Shown piece by piece: positions 33,770-41,926 of a stretch of DNA of 64,000 bases; position 1 is the stretch's first letter; every line of letters begins with the position of its first letter. Under the pieces are notes generated by a model. The model saw only the letters and a program-made list of their open reading frames with translations. It searched no databases and was not told the origin of the DNA. This DNA comes from Fuerstiella marisgermanici (GTDB taxonomy: Bacteria > Planctomycetota > Planctomycetia > Planctomycetales > Planctomycetaceae): positions 3,224,001-3,288,000 of the forward strand of contig NZ_CP017641.1 in NCBI RefSeq assembly GCF_001983935.1. Direction: 5' to 3'. A program made the position numbers and the translations under genes.

Positions 33770-35059
33770 CTAGTCGTCCAGTGCCACTGTGGTTTGAGGA
33801 GCTGAGCGTTCGTTTGATGAAGCGGTGCGACTGCTTTCGCTGGAACTACGGCTGGCTTTCCAACCACCGATTCGTACCGTCGCGTTCGCCTTCGGCTGAC
33901 TCACACGTGGCTGGCTTGCGGCAGTTCGTCCGGATCGTGATGAATTCGAACGCGAGTAGCTGGACCGAACGACTTCGTTACGTGGGCGGTCCAAAGAGGC
34001 CCCAAAGCTTGGTGGTGCGATGCTGTCGGCAGGAAATGTCTTTGGTGGCTTGGACAGAGGTTCGTCTTCGATCGGTGGAGTCAGAGTCCGCGAACGGCTC
34101 GAACGTTGAAAGCGGCCATCGTCGTCTGCGTCGCTTCGCTTGAATTCACGATCGCCGTTCCGAGCTGGGGCTTTTCCATCTTCCTGAAACGCACTTCGCG
34201 TTTCACCGAATGCCGGGTCAGGTTCCGGTCGATTCGCCACTCGGCTGGTGTCGGCATCGTCGACGATCCACGCGGTGGTTGCTCCACCCGCATATCCGCC
34301 GTAGCCGCCATACCCATAGGCCATTGAAGTGCCGATGGGTACGGTGCGATACGCCGTCACTGGTTTATTGACCATCACGGTTTGTTTCTTCATGACCAGC
34401 TTCTGAACGGCCACTCGTTCGGTCTTCACTTTGGCGACCATGTGCGTTTCATTGACCACAACCTGCTTAGTGCCTCGTACAGCCACCTGCCGCGTTGTGG
34501 CGACGTTGCAGGCCATCATCTTTGGCACATACTGACGGCTGGTGCGATAGTTGGGCGTGAACGCCGAACGAAACGAATAGCCTGTTCGGTTTAACCAGCC
34601 CATGAAACCGGGACGCGGGTCAACCTGACACGGAGCACACTTGGCGACCGGTGTGTAGTTAGTCTGCCAGCGGCCCATGTCGCGATGGACGACTCGATTT
34701 TCTGTAACGTTCTGGTACGAAACAGTGGGCACTTCGACGGTTCGTTGCCGACTGACCGGTTCGTAGACGGTGACCTGTCGGTCTTCGTAGGCCGTTTCAT
34801 ACGTCGGCACTTCGACGGTTTGTTTTTCCTGCCGGTAGGTGGTCACCGGCACTGTTTGGTAACAGACCTGCTGCACCGGCTGGACGGGCGTGCAGGACGT
34901 GACCTGTGCACACGACGCCATCGAATGGATGGGCGGCGCGACGGCAGCGGCCGTACCACAGCTTGAACAGCCGCTGTCGTAGAACTGAGCGGATGCCAGC
35001 GGTTGACTGGCCAGTGCCACAACAAGTGCGGAAGCTGTTGAGAAACTTCTGAACAACAT
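33770..35059 (-). CDS. Secreted YTV-type planctomycete protein
   Basis: About 429 residues. The signal peptide MLFRSFSTASALVVALA…SAQ is followed by a Cys pair (CSSCG) and then by dense Tyr/Thr/Val-rich repeats (VPVTTYRQEKQTVEVPTYE, VTVYEPVSRQRTVEVPTVSY). These match the planctomycete 'YTV' secreted protein family, whose function is not established. A second V/K-rich repeat block lies near 210-270, then a Gly/Tyr stretch (YGYGGYGGYAGG), and a long Ser/Arg-rich, probably disordered, tail. Start: ATG at 35059, with AGGGAAG upstream and a proper signal peptide; the frame opens at 35146. It is probably a cell-wall-like surface component. Confidence 0.82.
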   Translation of the reverse strand: MLFRSFSTASALVVALASQPLASAQFYDSGCSSCGTAAAVAPPIHSMASCAQVTSCTPVQPVQQVCYQTVPVTTYRQEKQTVEVPTYETAYEDRQVTVYEPVSRQRTVEVPTVSYQNVTENRVVHRDMGRWQTNYTPVAKCAPCQVDPRPGFMGWLNRTGYSFRSAFTPNYRTSRQYVPKMMACNVATTRQVAVRGTKQVVVNETHMVAKVKTERVAVQKLVMKKQTVMVNKPVTAYRTVPIGTSMAYGYGGYGGYAGGATTAWIVDDADTSRVANRPEPDPAFGETRSAFQEDGKAPARNGDREFKRSDADDDGRFQRSSRSRTLTPPIEDEPLSKPPKTFPADSIAPPSFGASLDRPRNEVVRSSYSRSNSSRSGRTAASQPRVSQPKANATVRIGGWKASRSSSESSRTASSNERSAPQTTVALDD

Positions 35060-35679
35060 GACTTTCTTCCCTGAGAGGAACTTACTGAGGCACAGCCGAA
35101 GTGCGGGTTCGGTAATTCTGCGCAACGGCAAAGTTGAGAAGATCACAGTCTGCCAATGGACACACGGGCAAGCTGCGAAACAGGATTGAGATAGACGGGA
35201 ACACTGGCAACTTCAGGAGGAAGCCGCCGGACGGGCATCACAGGAATGTGATGAGAGGTTTGTGGTGAAGATGTGACGCAGAACTGAGCCAGACGGCCAA
35301 ATGTGCCGCGTTCAGCACTGCGTGAGTCAGAGATTTAACGCAACCGAAAAAATGGGTCAATAGCGGTTAAAGTTTCTAAAGCGGAAGTTTCTGCTCGATC
35401 AAACCCCAATCGACGTAAGTCCAATAGCTTCGTTCCGTCTCCGGCAGAATCTGCGCGGTCACGTTGTCGCGAGGGTTCTGCTTCCCGATCAGCAACCTGA
35501 TATCGCTACAGAATCACCAATAAACGCGTTTGCATTTCTGGTGGTGCGAATCGCCGAGTCGCGCAGCTTTCGCTGCACAAAACGAACGGCTTGATTCTGC
35601 TCAACAAGGACGGCCAGGCCTGTGAGGTTCGCTGTTCGGCGGCTTCTCTACTTGGAAAGTCGAGCCACAATCGCTGCAT
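35060..35679. other. 620-base gap with a possible coding relic
   Basis: No intact gene. The only coding-like stretch is the minus-strand fragment at 35376-35513. The rest shows no repeat, RNA or promoter that I can support. Confidence 0.4.
35376..35513 (-). pseudogene. Possible relic of a gene C-terminus
   Basis: An open minus-strand frame of about 45 codons, bounded upstream by TGA and ending TAG at 35376. It translates to protein-like sequence with NPRDNVTAQILPETERSYW then TYVDWGLIEQKLPL. It has no start codon or ribosome-binding site. It may be a 3' remnant of a deleted gene. The parent family is not recognised. Confidence 0.3.
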
Positions 35680-36720
35680 CTAGCGGTTGGGGATGTAGAC
35701 GTACCTGGCGCCCGATTGAGAGGCCAGATGCTGCAGCCAGGTCGGATCGCGTGATTCTCTGGCACCGCTGGCGAATTCAACGACGTGAATTTGAGCATCG
35801 CTGCGGTTGGCTCGGCGAATGGCCTTGAGTTCCGCCGGCGACAGCGACGGTTCGGCTCCGTCCGTCAAAAAGTAAACGACATCAGGGTTAAGGGCTAATG
35901 CGGCCAGCAGTGGTGGCATATGTTTTGTCCCGCTGGAGGCTTCCTCCGCATCAATCGCAAATTCGGCCAACTGCACCTTAACGACGGTCGCCTCATAAAG
36001 GTCCTGCTTTGGTCCAGTGCGGAATTCCACCGGCTTCACCTGGTCGTTGTAGAACAAGATTTGAAACCGTTGATTCGGCTTCAACAGCCGCAAGCTGCTC
36101 TTAAGCTGGCTTTTGGCCAGATCCAGTCGGCCGCCTCCCATGCTGCTGGAAATATCGATCACGTATACAAACGTTTGGCCATTGCCGACGATATTCATGA
36201 AGGATGTATCGCCCGGCCCCGGAGTTAACGAGCCCGCTGCCCCGCCGCCATTTCTCGATCGCGGACGAATCAATTCGGGAATCCCGGTTCCAACAGACGG
36301 CAGCCCGCCAATGGGAGCCCCTGGGCCGATCGTTTCTGGTAGCTCACGATCTGCGTTTTCGGCTTGCGCTTCTGATTCGCTGGGCTGTTCGTGCCCCAGC
36401 ATTTCGGCCACGCTGGGCACTTCGGTAGGAAGAGCTTCCTGCACAGGTCGGTCCTGCGGCTGTTCCGTCGGCTGTTCTGCTTCGCCGTTCTGTGAATCGG
36501 TGGATGAGTTCTCGGCCGGGTTTGCCGCACTGTTCGGCACGATGGCCAGCCCGATTTCGCGATAATCACGGCCTCCGGCAGCGGATGGAGCTCCCTTGTC
36601 GCAGCCGCGAAGCGACATCCCGGCGATGACCAGAATCAGTGCATGCACGCACAGCGACGCAAGGCTGCAGGGCAACAGCGACCACTTTTCGATTCGCGGA
36701 GATGCTGTTTGAGGTTGCAT
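35680..36720 (-). CDS. Membrane-anchored von Willebrand factor A domain protein
   Basis: 346 residues. One N-terminal membrane segment (LASLCVHALILVIAGMSL) is followed by a Pro/Glu/Gln-rich linker (about 40-165) and a vWA domain (about 175-346). The metal-ion adhesion site is complete: DISSSM (DxSxS) near 189, a Thr in GTKHMPPLL, and Asp in FLTDGAEP. The domain probably faces the periplasm and binds a protein partner through a divalent cation; the partner is unknown. The GNGQTFVYVIDISSSMGG pattern is common in planctomycete vWA proteins. It is probably monocistronic. Confidence 0.9.
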   Translation of the reverse strand: MQPQTASPRIEKWSLLPCSLASLCVHALILVIAGMSLRGCDKGAPSAAGGRDYREIGLAIVPNSAANPAENSSTDSQNGEAEQPTEQPQDRPVQEALPTEVPSVAEMLGHEQPSESEAQAENADRELPETIGPGAPIGGLPSVGTGIPELIRPRSRNGGGAAGSLTPGPGDTSFMNIVGNGQTFVYVIDISSSMGGGRLDLAKSQLKSSLRLLKPNQRFQILFYNDQVKPVEFRTGPKQDLYEATVVKVQLAEFAIDAEEASSGTKHMPPLLAALALNPDVVYFLTDGAEPSLSPAELKAIRRANRSDAQIHVVEFASGARESRDPTWLQHLASQSGARYVYIPNR

Positions 36721-36842
36721 GGCGGGCGTTCACTTAAGGAAGTTCCTGTACCCTCAGCTTACGCGAGTCAAGGGCCGATAATCAACCCGGATTTCAGGTT
36801 CGAGGAGTGAGCTGGAGGAGGTCTTCGATCGGGAGTTGGAAC

Positions 36843-37016
36843 GTCGAATGCCGAACAAGGAATGTCGAAGTCAGAAGTGGGTTGCAGTTGTGCTGTACCG
36901 CAGGACGGGACGGAAGTCAGAGATTACCTGCCGCCGTCTTCGGCCCAACCAGGAATTCGCCACCATCCCAACGGCTTTTCCCTTCGTGATTCAAAATTCC
37001 TTGTTCGGCATTCGAC
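36843..37016. repeat. Palindromic element with 21-nt perfect arms
   Basis: The 21-base arms at 36843-36863 and 36996-37016 are exact reverse complements (core GTCGAATGCCGAACAAGGAA). Further partial pairing lies outside them: GGGAGTTGGAA near 36831 with CAACTTCCAATCCC near 37029-37042. It fills most of the gap between the vWA gene (start 36720) and the DUF218 gene (end 37055). The inside is non-coding. Confidence 0.8.
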
Positions 37017-37054
37017 CTTCTTTCCCTATCAACTTCCAATCCCTCGCCGGCCCA

Positions 37055-37906
37055 CTACCGTCCGACCAGCATTCCCAGGCATTCCTTTGCCACTCGAGTC
37101 GTCGCGTGCAGCGAATCGGCCGACGGAATATACGAAAGAATCGTCTCACCAGTGGTCAGCGTGCGCTTCGGTTCGCTCAGGAAGTCGGCGGGTAGCGGGT
37201 CGGGATGGAAGTTATTGCGAATTGCCAGCCGCATGGCTCGAGGTAAATGCCATGCCGATGTCACCACGCCGACGCGTTGTCCTGAGTCGCTGAAACGTTT
37301 ACCCAACGTCTCCATTTCTTCAGACGTCGTCCGACCGCCCAACTGTTCAATGGCTGATTCCGGCACCCCCAAGCCTTGTAATACGGTGGAAGACGCCTGA
37401 GCCGGATCGATTCCGACAGAATCCATGCTCTCAATTCGCTGCCCTGTGCAAATCAGGCGTTTTGCCAATCCCTGGTGATAAAGTTGAGCCGCCAAAATCA
37501 GCCGGTCGCCCGACGCGTTGCCCTGAGGCCGATCGTTTGCGGCAATCGTTGTGCCGCCGCCGAGCAGCACCACGACATCGTACGCTTCGCTTTGCAGAGG
37601 ATCGATCTGCACGTACGGCTCCTCAATCGTTGTGACCAGCCACGCCACAAAGATGCCGTTGCCCGCTACAGAAAACATGGCCCACCCAACGAACAGCAGG
37701 GCCGCCAGTTTTCTTTGGTGTGAGATCCACGCGGTGAGCACCAGCCCCGTCAAAACGTACCAGATCATTCCGCTTGGCATCGCCAGAGCCGTGGCAATCT
37801 TTTCGACCGCCTTGCGGCCCAGAGTCCCCCCGATGATCGCCAGAATGGCGGCCGTCCCGATCGCGAACCCAACAATGACATTTGAACACCTGACTTCGTA
37901 ATTCAT
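37055..37906 (-). CDS. DUF218/YdcF-like membrane protein
   Basis: 283 residues. N-terminal hydrophobic segments (IVGFAIGTAAILAIIGG, MIWYVLTGLVLTAWI, LAALLFVGWAMFSVAG) are followed by a DUF218 domain: DVVVLLGGG, then GDRLILAAQLYHQGLAKRLI, TSEEMETLGKRF, and VVTSAWHLPRAMRLA. This is the ElyC/SanA/YdcF fold, linked in other bacteria to envelope and undecaprenyl-lipid metabolism; the exact activity is unknown. ATG at 37906 overlaps the preceding lipid kinase's TGA (ATGA), so the two are coupled. It is last of a three-gene operon. Confidence 0.88.
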   Translation of the reverse strand: MNYEVRCSNVIVGFAIGTAAILAIIGGTLGRKAVEKIATALAMPSGMIWYVLTGLVLTAWISHQRKLAALLFVGWAMFSVAGNGIFVAWLVTTIEEPYVQIDPLQSEAYDVVVLLGGGTTIAANDRPQGNASGDRLILAAQLYHQGLAKRLICTGQRIESMDSVGIDPAQASSTVLQGLGVPESAIEQLGGRTTSEEMETLGKRFSDSGQRVGVVTSAWHLPRAMRLAIRNNFHPDPLPADFLSEPKRTLTTGETILSYIPSADSLHATTRVAKECLGMLVGR

Positions 37907-38826
37907 GCGCGGACCAACAGCTTCATGGATTTCGGATCGATTCTGACTGTGACCGGGCAATTGGCCGCAGGATCGCCATCGCACTGCACCGGAACGTTGG
38001 CCACTTTAGACTGCAACCGAACCTCAGTCGCTAAAAATCGAGTCACATCGGTGCGACGGTCGGAAAACCCCATCCGGGTGCGTAAACCATGAATCATCGT
38101 CGCAAACGAACCGGCAATTCGAAAAACTCGCACGTCCAATTGTCCGTCATGAGGGTCGCTGGCCGGACAAAACGGTATCCGAAAACCGTACTGCGGAATA
38201 TTGGTGATGATTACATGACTGCCCGTCGCCAACACGTTGCCGTCGACATCACAGACTTGAATTTCAGGAAAGGCGTACGACGTGAAACTGGTGACGATTG
38301 GCCAGCAATAACTGACATGGCTGATATTGCCCTTCCGAACTGCCGTAAATCGTCGGACCACTTCGGCATCGACACCGGCACTGGCCATAAGTAGAAAACG
38401 CTGGTCGTTGACGAAGGCCGTGTCGAACAGCGAAACCTTGTTCTGCTGAATGATCTCGGCCACTGTGCGACCGCAGCGAGGAATCTGCAGGTGGCGAGCG
38501 ACAAGGTTTTCCGTTCCGAGCGGCAGTGTGGCGATCGGAAACTGCGAATGCCGATTGGCCAAACTGGCGATCGTGCCATCACCGCCAGCCGCGACCAGAC
38601 AGGCAATACGTTCCGCCACATCGGGCCGCCGGACGAAGCGGTCCAGGCGATCTCGATTGGCGAATAAACTAACTCGGTAACCCATTCTCTTCAGATGTCG
38701 CACCATCGTCAGAATGTGCTGTGCGCCACGCCCGGAACCCGACGTCGGATTTCGCTGAATCACTACTCGATCACGCTCGCCTGGCGGGCCGGCCTGATTG
38801 GATTCTGCGGTGGCGGTTGGCGGCAT
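37903..38826 (-). CDS. Diacylglycerol/sphingosine kinase-like lipid kinase (YegS/DgkB type)
   Basis: 307 residues. The DAGK catalytic signature is present: RNPTSGSGRG near 26-35, the nucleotide loop AAGGDGTIASL near 80-90, and LPLGTENLVARHL near 101-113. These are followed by the beta-sandwich half (GVDAEVVRRF, PFCPASDPHDGQLDVRVF). It phosphorylates a lipid hydroxyl with ATP at the membrane face. ATG at 38826 shares one base with the TGA of the HAD gene (TGATG), and the stop overlaps the DUF218 gene by four bases, so all three are probably coupled. Confidence 0.9.
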   Translation of the reverse strand: MPPTATAESNQAGPPGERDRVVIQRNPTSGSGRGAQHILTMVRHLKRMGYRVSLFANRDRLDRFVRRPDVAERIACLVAAGGDGTIASLANRHSQFPIATLPLGTENLVARHLQIPRCGRTVAEIIQQNKVSLFDTAFVNDQRFLLMASAGVDAEVVRRFTAVRKGNISHVSYCWPIVTSFTSYAFPEIQVCDVDGNVLATGSHVIITNIPQYGFRIPFCPASDPHDGQLDVRVFRIAGSFATMIHGLRTRMGFSDRRTDVTRFLATEVRLQSKVANVPVQCDGDPAANCPVTVRIDPKSMKLLVRA

Positions 38827-39638
38827 CACGGGATCGAAGCACTCCCACGGTCCACGCCGGCGACCTTATCTGCTGCTTCGTTCACCCCAATCAGCTGCCG
38901 CAGCGATGTGATCTTCACCGCACCGCCGGTGGTTGGCGTCACACCGACAGCCGAACGGCAAACCCACGCCGCTTGCATGCCTGCCGCTGAAGCTCCTTCG
39001 ACGTCATTGGTGAGGTCGTCGCCTACGAAGAGGATGCGGTTCGGTGCGACGCCGATCTGCTGCGACACGGCGTCAAAGAATGGTTTTGCAGGTTTTCGCC
39101 AGCCAACAACGGAGGAAATGACGCGGTGCCCCACATGTTTCAGTTCCGGCAGCCCGTCGCAGACCGCGTTCAGACGCTGGTCAAAGTTGGAAGCGATCGC
39201 GGTTTGCAGACCTCGCCGATAAAGTTCGTCGATCAGGCCCGTCGCATCTTCAAAGCACCGCCAGTTTTCCGCACGCCGGAAGTGGTCGAAAAGGTGGTCG
39301 AAGCAATCCTGAAATCCGTCGCTGTGTGCGTTGCCATTGCCGGTTGCTGCGGGACACAATCGGCGAATCAGGTCAGCCCAAAACTGGCGTTCAGTTTCTT
39401 CGCTGGTCCGCAGATCGGAATCGCGCGACCGTTCGGTCAGAGCCAACTTGACCACGCGAGCGACTTCGGCCGACTCAATTTGGTGGCCGCAATGTTGCTG
39501 GATCGCTTGCCGATACGCTTCCGAAACCGACGGTTCCGGGTACATGACAGTGCCCACCGCATCGAACGCCACGGCTTCGATTTCCGGCAATGTGGCCAGC
39601 AGGCCGCCTTCTAACAAGTTTTGCTCCGGTTGGCTCAT
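38826..39638 (-). CDS. HAD-superfamily hydrolase (atypical motif I)
   Basis: 270 residues. HAD motifs: I, VAFDAVGTVMYP near 23-34; II, TAIASNFD near 145-152; III, the Lys of WRKPAKPFF; IV, ILFVGDDLTND. Motif I keeps the nucleophile Asp but has Val where the general acid/base Asp normally sits (DxDxT becomes DAVGT). That variant recurs in some HDHD3-like proteins, so it may have altered or reduced phosphatase activity. It is first gene of the HAD/lipid-kinase/DUF218 operon and divergent from the LptF/G-like permease with only 88 bases between them, which must hold both promoters. Confidence 0.88.
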   Translation of the reverse strand: MSQPEQNLLEGGLLATLPEIEAVAFDAVGTVMYPEPSVSEAYRQAIQQHCGHQIESAEVARVVKLALTERSRDSDLRTSEETERQFWADLIRRLCPAATGNGNAHSDGFQDCFDHLFDHFRRAENWRCFEDATGLIDELYRRGLQTAIASNFDQRLNAVCDGLPELKHVGHRVISSVVGWRKPAKPFFDAVSQQIGVAPNRILFVGDDLTNDVEGASAAGMQAAWVCRSAVGVTPTTGGAVKITSLRQLIGVNEAADKVAGVDRGSASIP

Positions 39639-39726
39639 CCGTCATTCCGGTTCGAGTTTCGGCAGGTTCTGCCTGTTTCCATGTCATCTTGACCCAAACA
39701 AACCAAACACGTCACACTGCGGGGCC

Positions 39727-40854
39727 ATGATTCCATCGCTGACAACATTCGATCGCTACATCCTGAAAAGGGTAGTCCACACGTTCGCCGTGTTCTTCGT
39801 CGCGACGTACGGGTTGTATATGGTGATCGACCTGTTTTCCAACGTCGACGCTTTTCTGGGCGAAGACGGTTCTCAAGCGGACGTCGGCCTGTCCATCCTG
39901 CGATACTACTCCTACCGCGTCGCCGAATTCCTGCAGATGACCGGGTCGATACTGATCGTGATTTCATGCGTCACAGTCCTCGGCCTGCTGGAAAAACACT
40001 CAGAATCGCACCCCATTCTGGCCGCCGGTGTGCCCGCGTTTCGCCTGCTGCGGCCGCTGGTGATCGGCGGGATCCTGCTAAATATGGCGTTGGTGGCCAA
40101 CCAGGAACTCATCATGCCGCGAATCGCCGTCGAACTGCAGACGCCTCGTGGAAGTCAGAGTGCAGAAACTCAGAAGGTTGAGCCCGTTTACGATTATTCC
40201 AACTGCATGATGCACATTGACGGCGACCAGGTGGTTATCGAAGAACGGCGGCTGGACAATGCAACCTTTGACCTGCCGAGCGAACTGGCCAACGAATCGT
40301 ATGCATTAAAGTGTGAGTCGGCTGTGTACATGCCCAAGACCGACAAGCACCCGGCAGGCTGGTTGTTGAGAAATCTGACGGGTCTGTTTGACGCAGAGAT
40401 GCTGACAGAAGCCGGCCGAAAACGCATTGTGCCGCGCAGCAATGGGAAGGATTTGTTTATCGTTTCCGACGTCAGTTTCGATCAACTGTACAATCGAGGT
40501 CGAAACCTGAAGCTGTTGTCATCCATGCAACTCGTGGAACGAATCCGCAACCCTTCGACCGGTGTGATGCCCATGCAGCGTCAAAGCCTGGCTTTGCATT
40601 CCCGGCTGACTCGACCAATGCTGTGCCTGTTTTCCATCGCGATTGCGTTACCGTTGGTGATGCGACGCGAATCTGTCAGCCTGATCATGAACATGGCCAT
40701 CTGCGCGTTCGTGCTGGGCGCGTTTTACATCTTCACGGAAGGCTGCCTCGCTATGGGCGACGCAAGATTTATCCGTCCTGACCTGGCCGCATGGATTCCC
40801 GTGATGACTATGGGCAGCGCAAGTGTCTGGACGTCAGGTTACGTTCAAACGTAA
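39727..40854 (+). CDS. LptF/LptG-family (YjgP/YjgQ) permease
   Basis: 375 residues with the family layout: N-terminal transmembrane segments (TFDRYILKRVVHTFAVFFVATYGLYMVIDLF), a conserved second helix region (LQMTGSILIVISCVTVLGLLEKHSESHPILAAGV), a soluble periplasmic jellyroll (about 140-270), and three C-terminal helices. In proteobacteria this permease extracts lipopolysaccharide from the inner membrane with LptB. Start: ATG at 39727 with GGGG six bases upstream; the open frame extends to 39331 but overlaps the divergent HAD gene. It is alone here; a partner LptF/G or LptB is not in the window. Confidence 0.92.
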   Translation: MIPSLTTFDRYILKRVVHTFAVFFVATYGLYMVIDLFSNVDAFLGEDGSQADVGLSILRYYSYRVAEFLQMTGSILIVISCVTVLGLLEKHSESHPILAAGVPAFRLLRPLVIGGILLNMALVANQELIMPRIAVELQTPRGSQSAETQKVEPVYDYSNCMMHIDGDQVVIEERRLDNATFDLPSELANESYALKCESAVYMPKTDKHPAGWLLRNLTGLFDAEMLTEAGRKRIVPRSNGKDLFIVSDVSFDQLYNRGRNLKLLSSMQLVERIRNPSTGVMPMQRQSLALHSRLTRPMLCLFSIAIALPLVMRRESVSLIMNMAICAFVLGAFYIFTEGCLAMGDARFIRPDLAAWIPVMTMGSASVWTSGYVQT

Positions 40855-40912
40855 CCGCGTCTCGAGGGATGTCAATTTTATTACTGACGGATCTCGTATG
40901 GCGTGTCCATGA

Positions 40913-41035
40913 CATCGTTTAACCCGTAGCCGGAGGCGCAGGCGTCCTCTGGTTGGGATCTATAAGTCTTCAGCGTCGGCTGCGGCACAGCCCTCCCCAG
41001 CCACGCCTGCGCCTCCGGCTGCGGGTTAAACGATG
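40913..41035. repeat. Long palindromic element, 33-nt arms with one mismatch
   Basis: The left arm 40913-40945 and right arm 41003-41035 are reverse complements at 32 of 33 positions (cores CGTTTAACCCG and CCGGAGGCGCAGGCGT), enclosing 57 bases. It lies between the convergent LptF/G-like gene (stop 40854) and the small L7/L12-C-like gene (stop 41184). It is non-coding, either MITE- or REP-like, or a strong bidirectional RNA hairpin. No other feature lies in the 329-base gap. Confidence 0.8.
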
Positions 41036-41183
41036 GGCAGCAATGCGGCTTTCATATGATGACGCCCTAGGAAATCTGATCGTGCGCAAGTCGTTTTCGT
41101 GAGGGAAGACACCGTCACTTATTTAATTCACGTCTCGAGAGACTGAGCTACGTCGTTGTATCTCGCCGTAGGCCGCCCGCTGT

Positions 41184-41507
41184 CTACCAGCCCATTGCCA
41201 TATTCGATTCGATGACTCGTTGAGCTTCCTTCAGGTCTGAGCCTGTGTCGATCATGTATAACCGAATGGCGTGCAGCTTGTCGCCGGACGCTCGGTTCAG
41301 GCAGTCGCGAGCGACATCGCAGGGTTCCCCGTTCCCCGTCAGGCCCAGCAACCGTTTGCTGATCACCCACAGGTCGCGAGGACGTTTGGCGATGCGTCGA
41401 ATTTTTTCTTCAGGGTAGTGTTGAGCGGCGATGTGTTCGGCCTGTTCAAGACTACTCGCCCATCCGACCATGATGTGCGATTCCGTTTCAATTTCATACA
41501 ACGCCAT
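41184..41507 (-). CDS. Small protein with ribosomal L7/L12 C-terminal-like domain
   Basis: 107 residues from ATG at 41507 (AGGG seven bases upstream). The frame could start at 41699 or 41555, but that extra sequence looks low-confidence. The N-terminal half (ETESHIMVGWASSLEQAEHIAAQHYP) is unassigned. The C-terminal 25 residues, GDKLHAIRLYMIDTGSDLKE then AQRVIES, match the L7/L12 C-terminal pattern (K-x-AIKLYRE-x-TGLGLKEAK). Small orphan proteins with this domain exist, but their function is unknown. It is divergent from the c-heme protein gene with a 419-base gap that shows no further gene. Confidence 0.65.
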   Translation of the reverse strand: MALYEIETESHIMVGWASSLEQAEHIAAQHYPEEKIRRIAKRPRDLWVISKRLLGLTGNGEPCDVARDCLNRASGDKLHAIRLYMIDTGSDLKEAQRVIESNMAMGW

Positions 41508-41926
41508 CAATTCGCCCTTCGCTGTCCTGCCTGGTTTTGTCGTTTGCGGCGGCATGATACGCTTTTGTGCAAATCGTTCCATGCCCAGCAGACCATTCGC
41601 GGGCGAGTCGTCAGGTGAAACTGGAAACGCGAAGTTTAGAGTCGGAAGTGGCGTTCGGACCAGTAAATTCGGTAATTTCTGGCTGAGCGTCGCCAGCAAA
41701 CCACTCGGCCGACGACTCGCTTTCCGTTCACGGCGGTGGACATTATTCTCCGGTTCTTCATATACGGACGGTGCCGTGTGGTCAAAATCGTCAATGATTT
41801 TCGATCGCGCATAGCCGTTTAGTCGCTCGCCCCGATTTTCGTAAGCCTACGACGATAAACCGGGCGAATGCCCAGACGGGTCAACAAGACCGAACGCTGC
41901 CCAGCGCCGCTTAGCGAGAAAAAAAC
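41508..41926. other. 419-base divergent gap
   Basis: It lies between the small L7/L12-C-like gene and the c-heme dehydrogenase gene. Apart from a low-confidence N-terminal extension of the former (to 41699), nothing is recognisable; promoters for both genes must lie here. Confidence 0.35.

Noticed and set aside
35147-35375. Possible promoter or small RNA upstream of the YTV gene
   Set aside because: No convincing -35/-10 pair, hairpin or terminator could be pointed to.
41507-41699. Longer N-terminus for the L7/L12-C-like protein
   Set aside because: The extra residues are Pro/Lys/Arg-rich and unconserved-looking, and a good ribosome-binding site favours the inner ATG at 41507.
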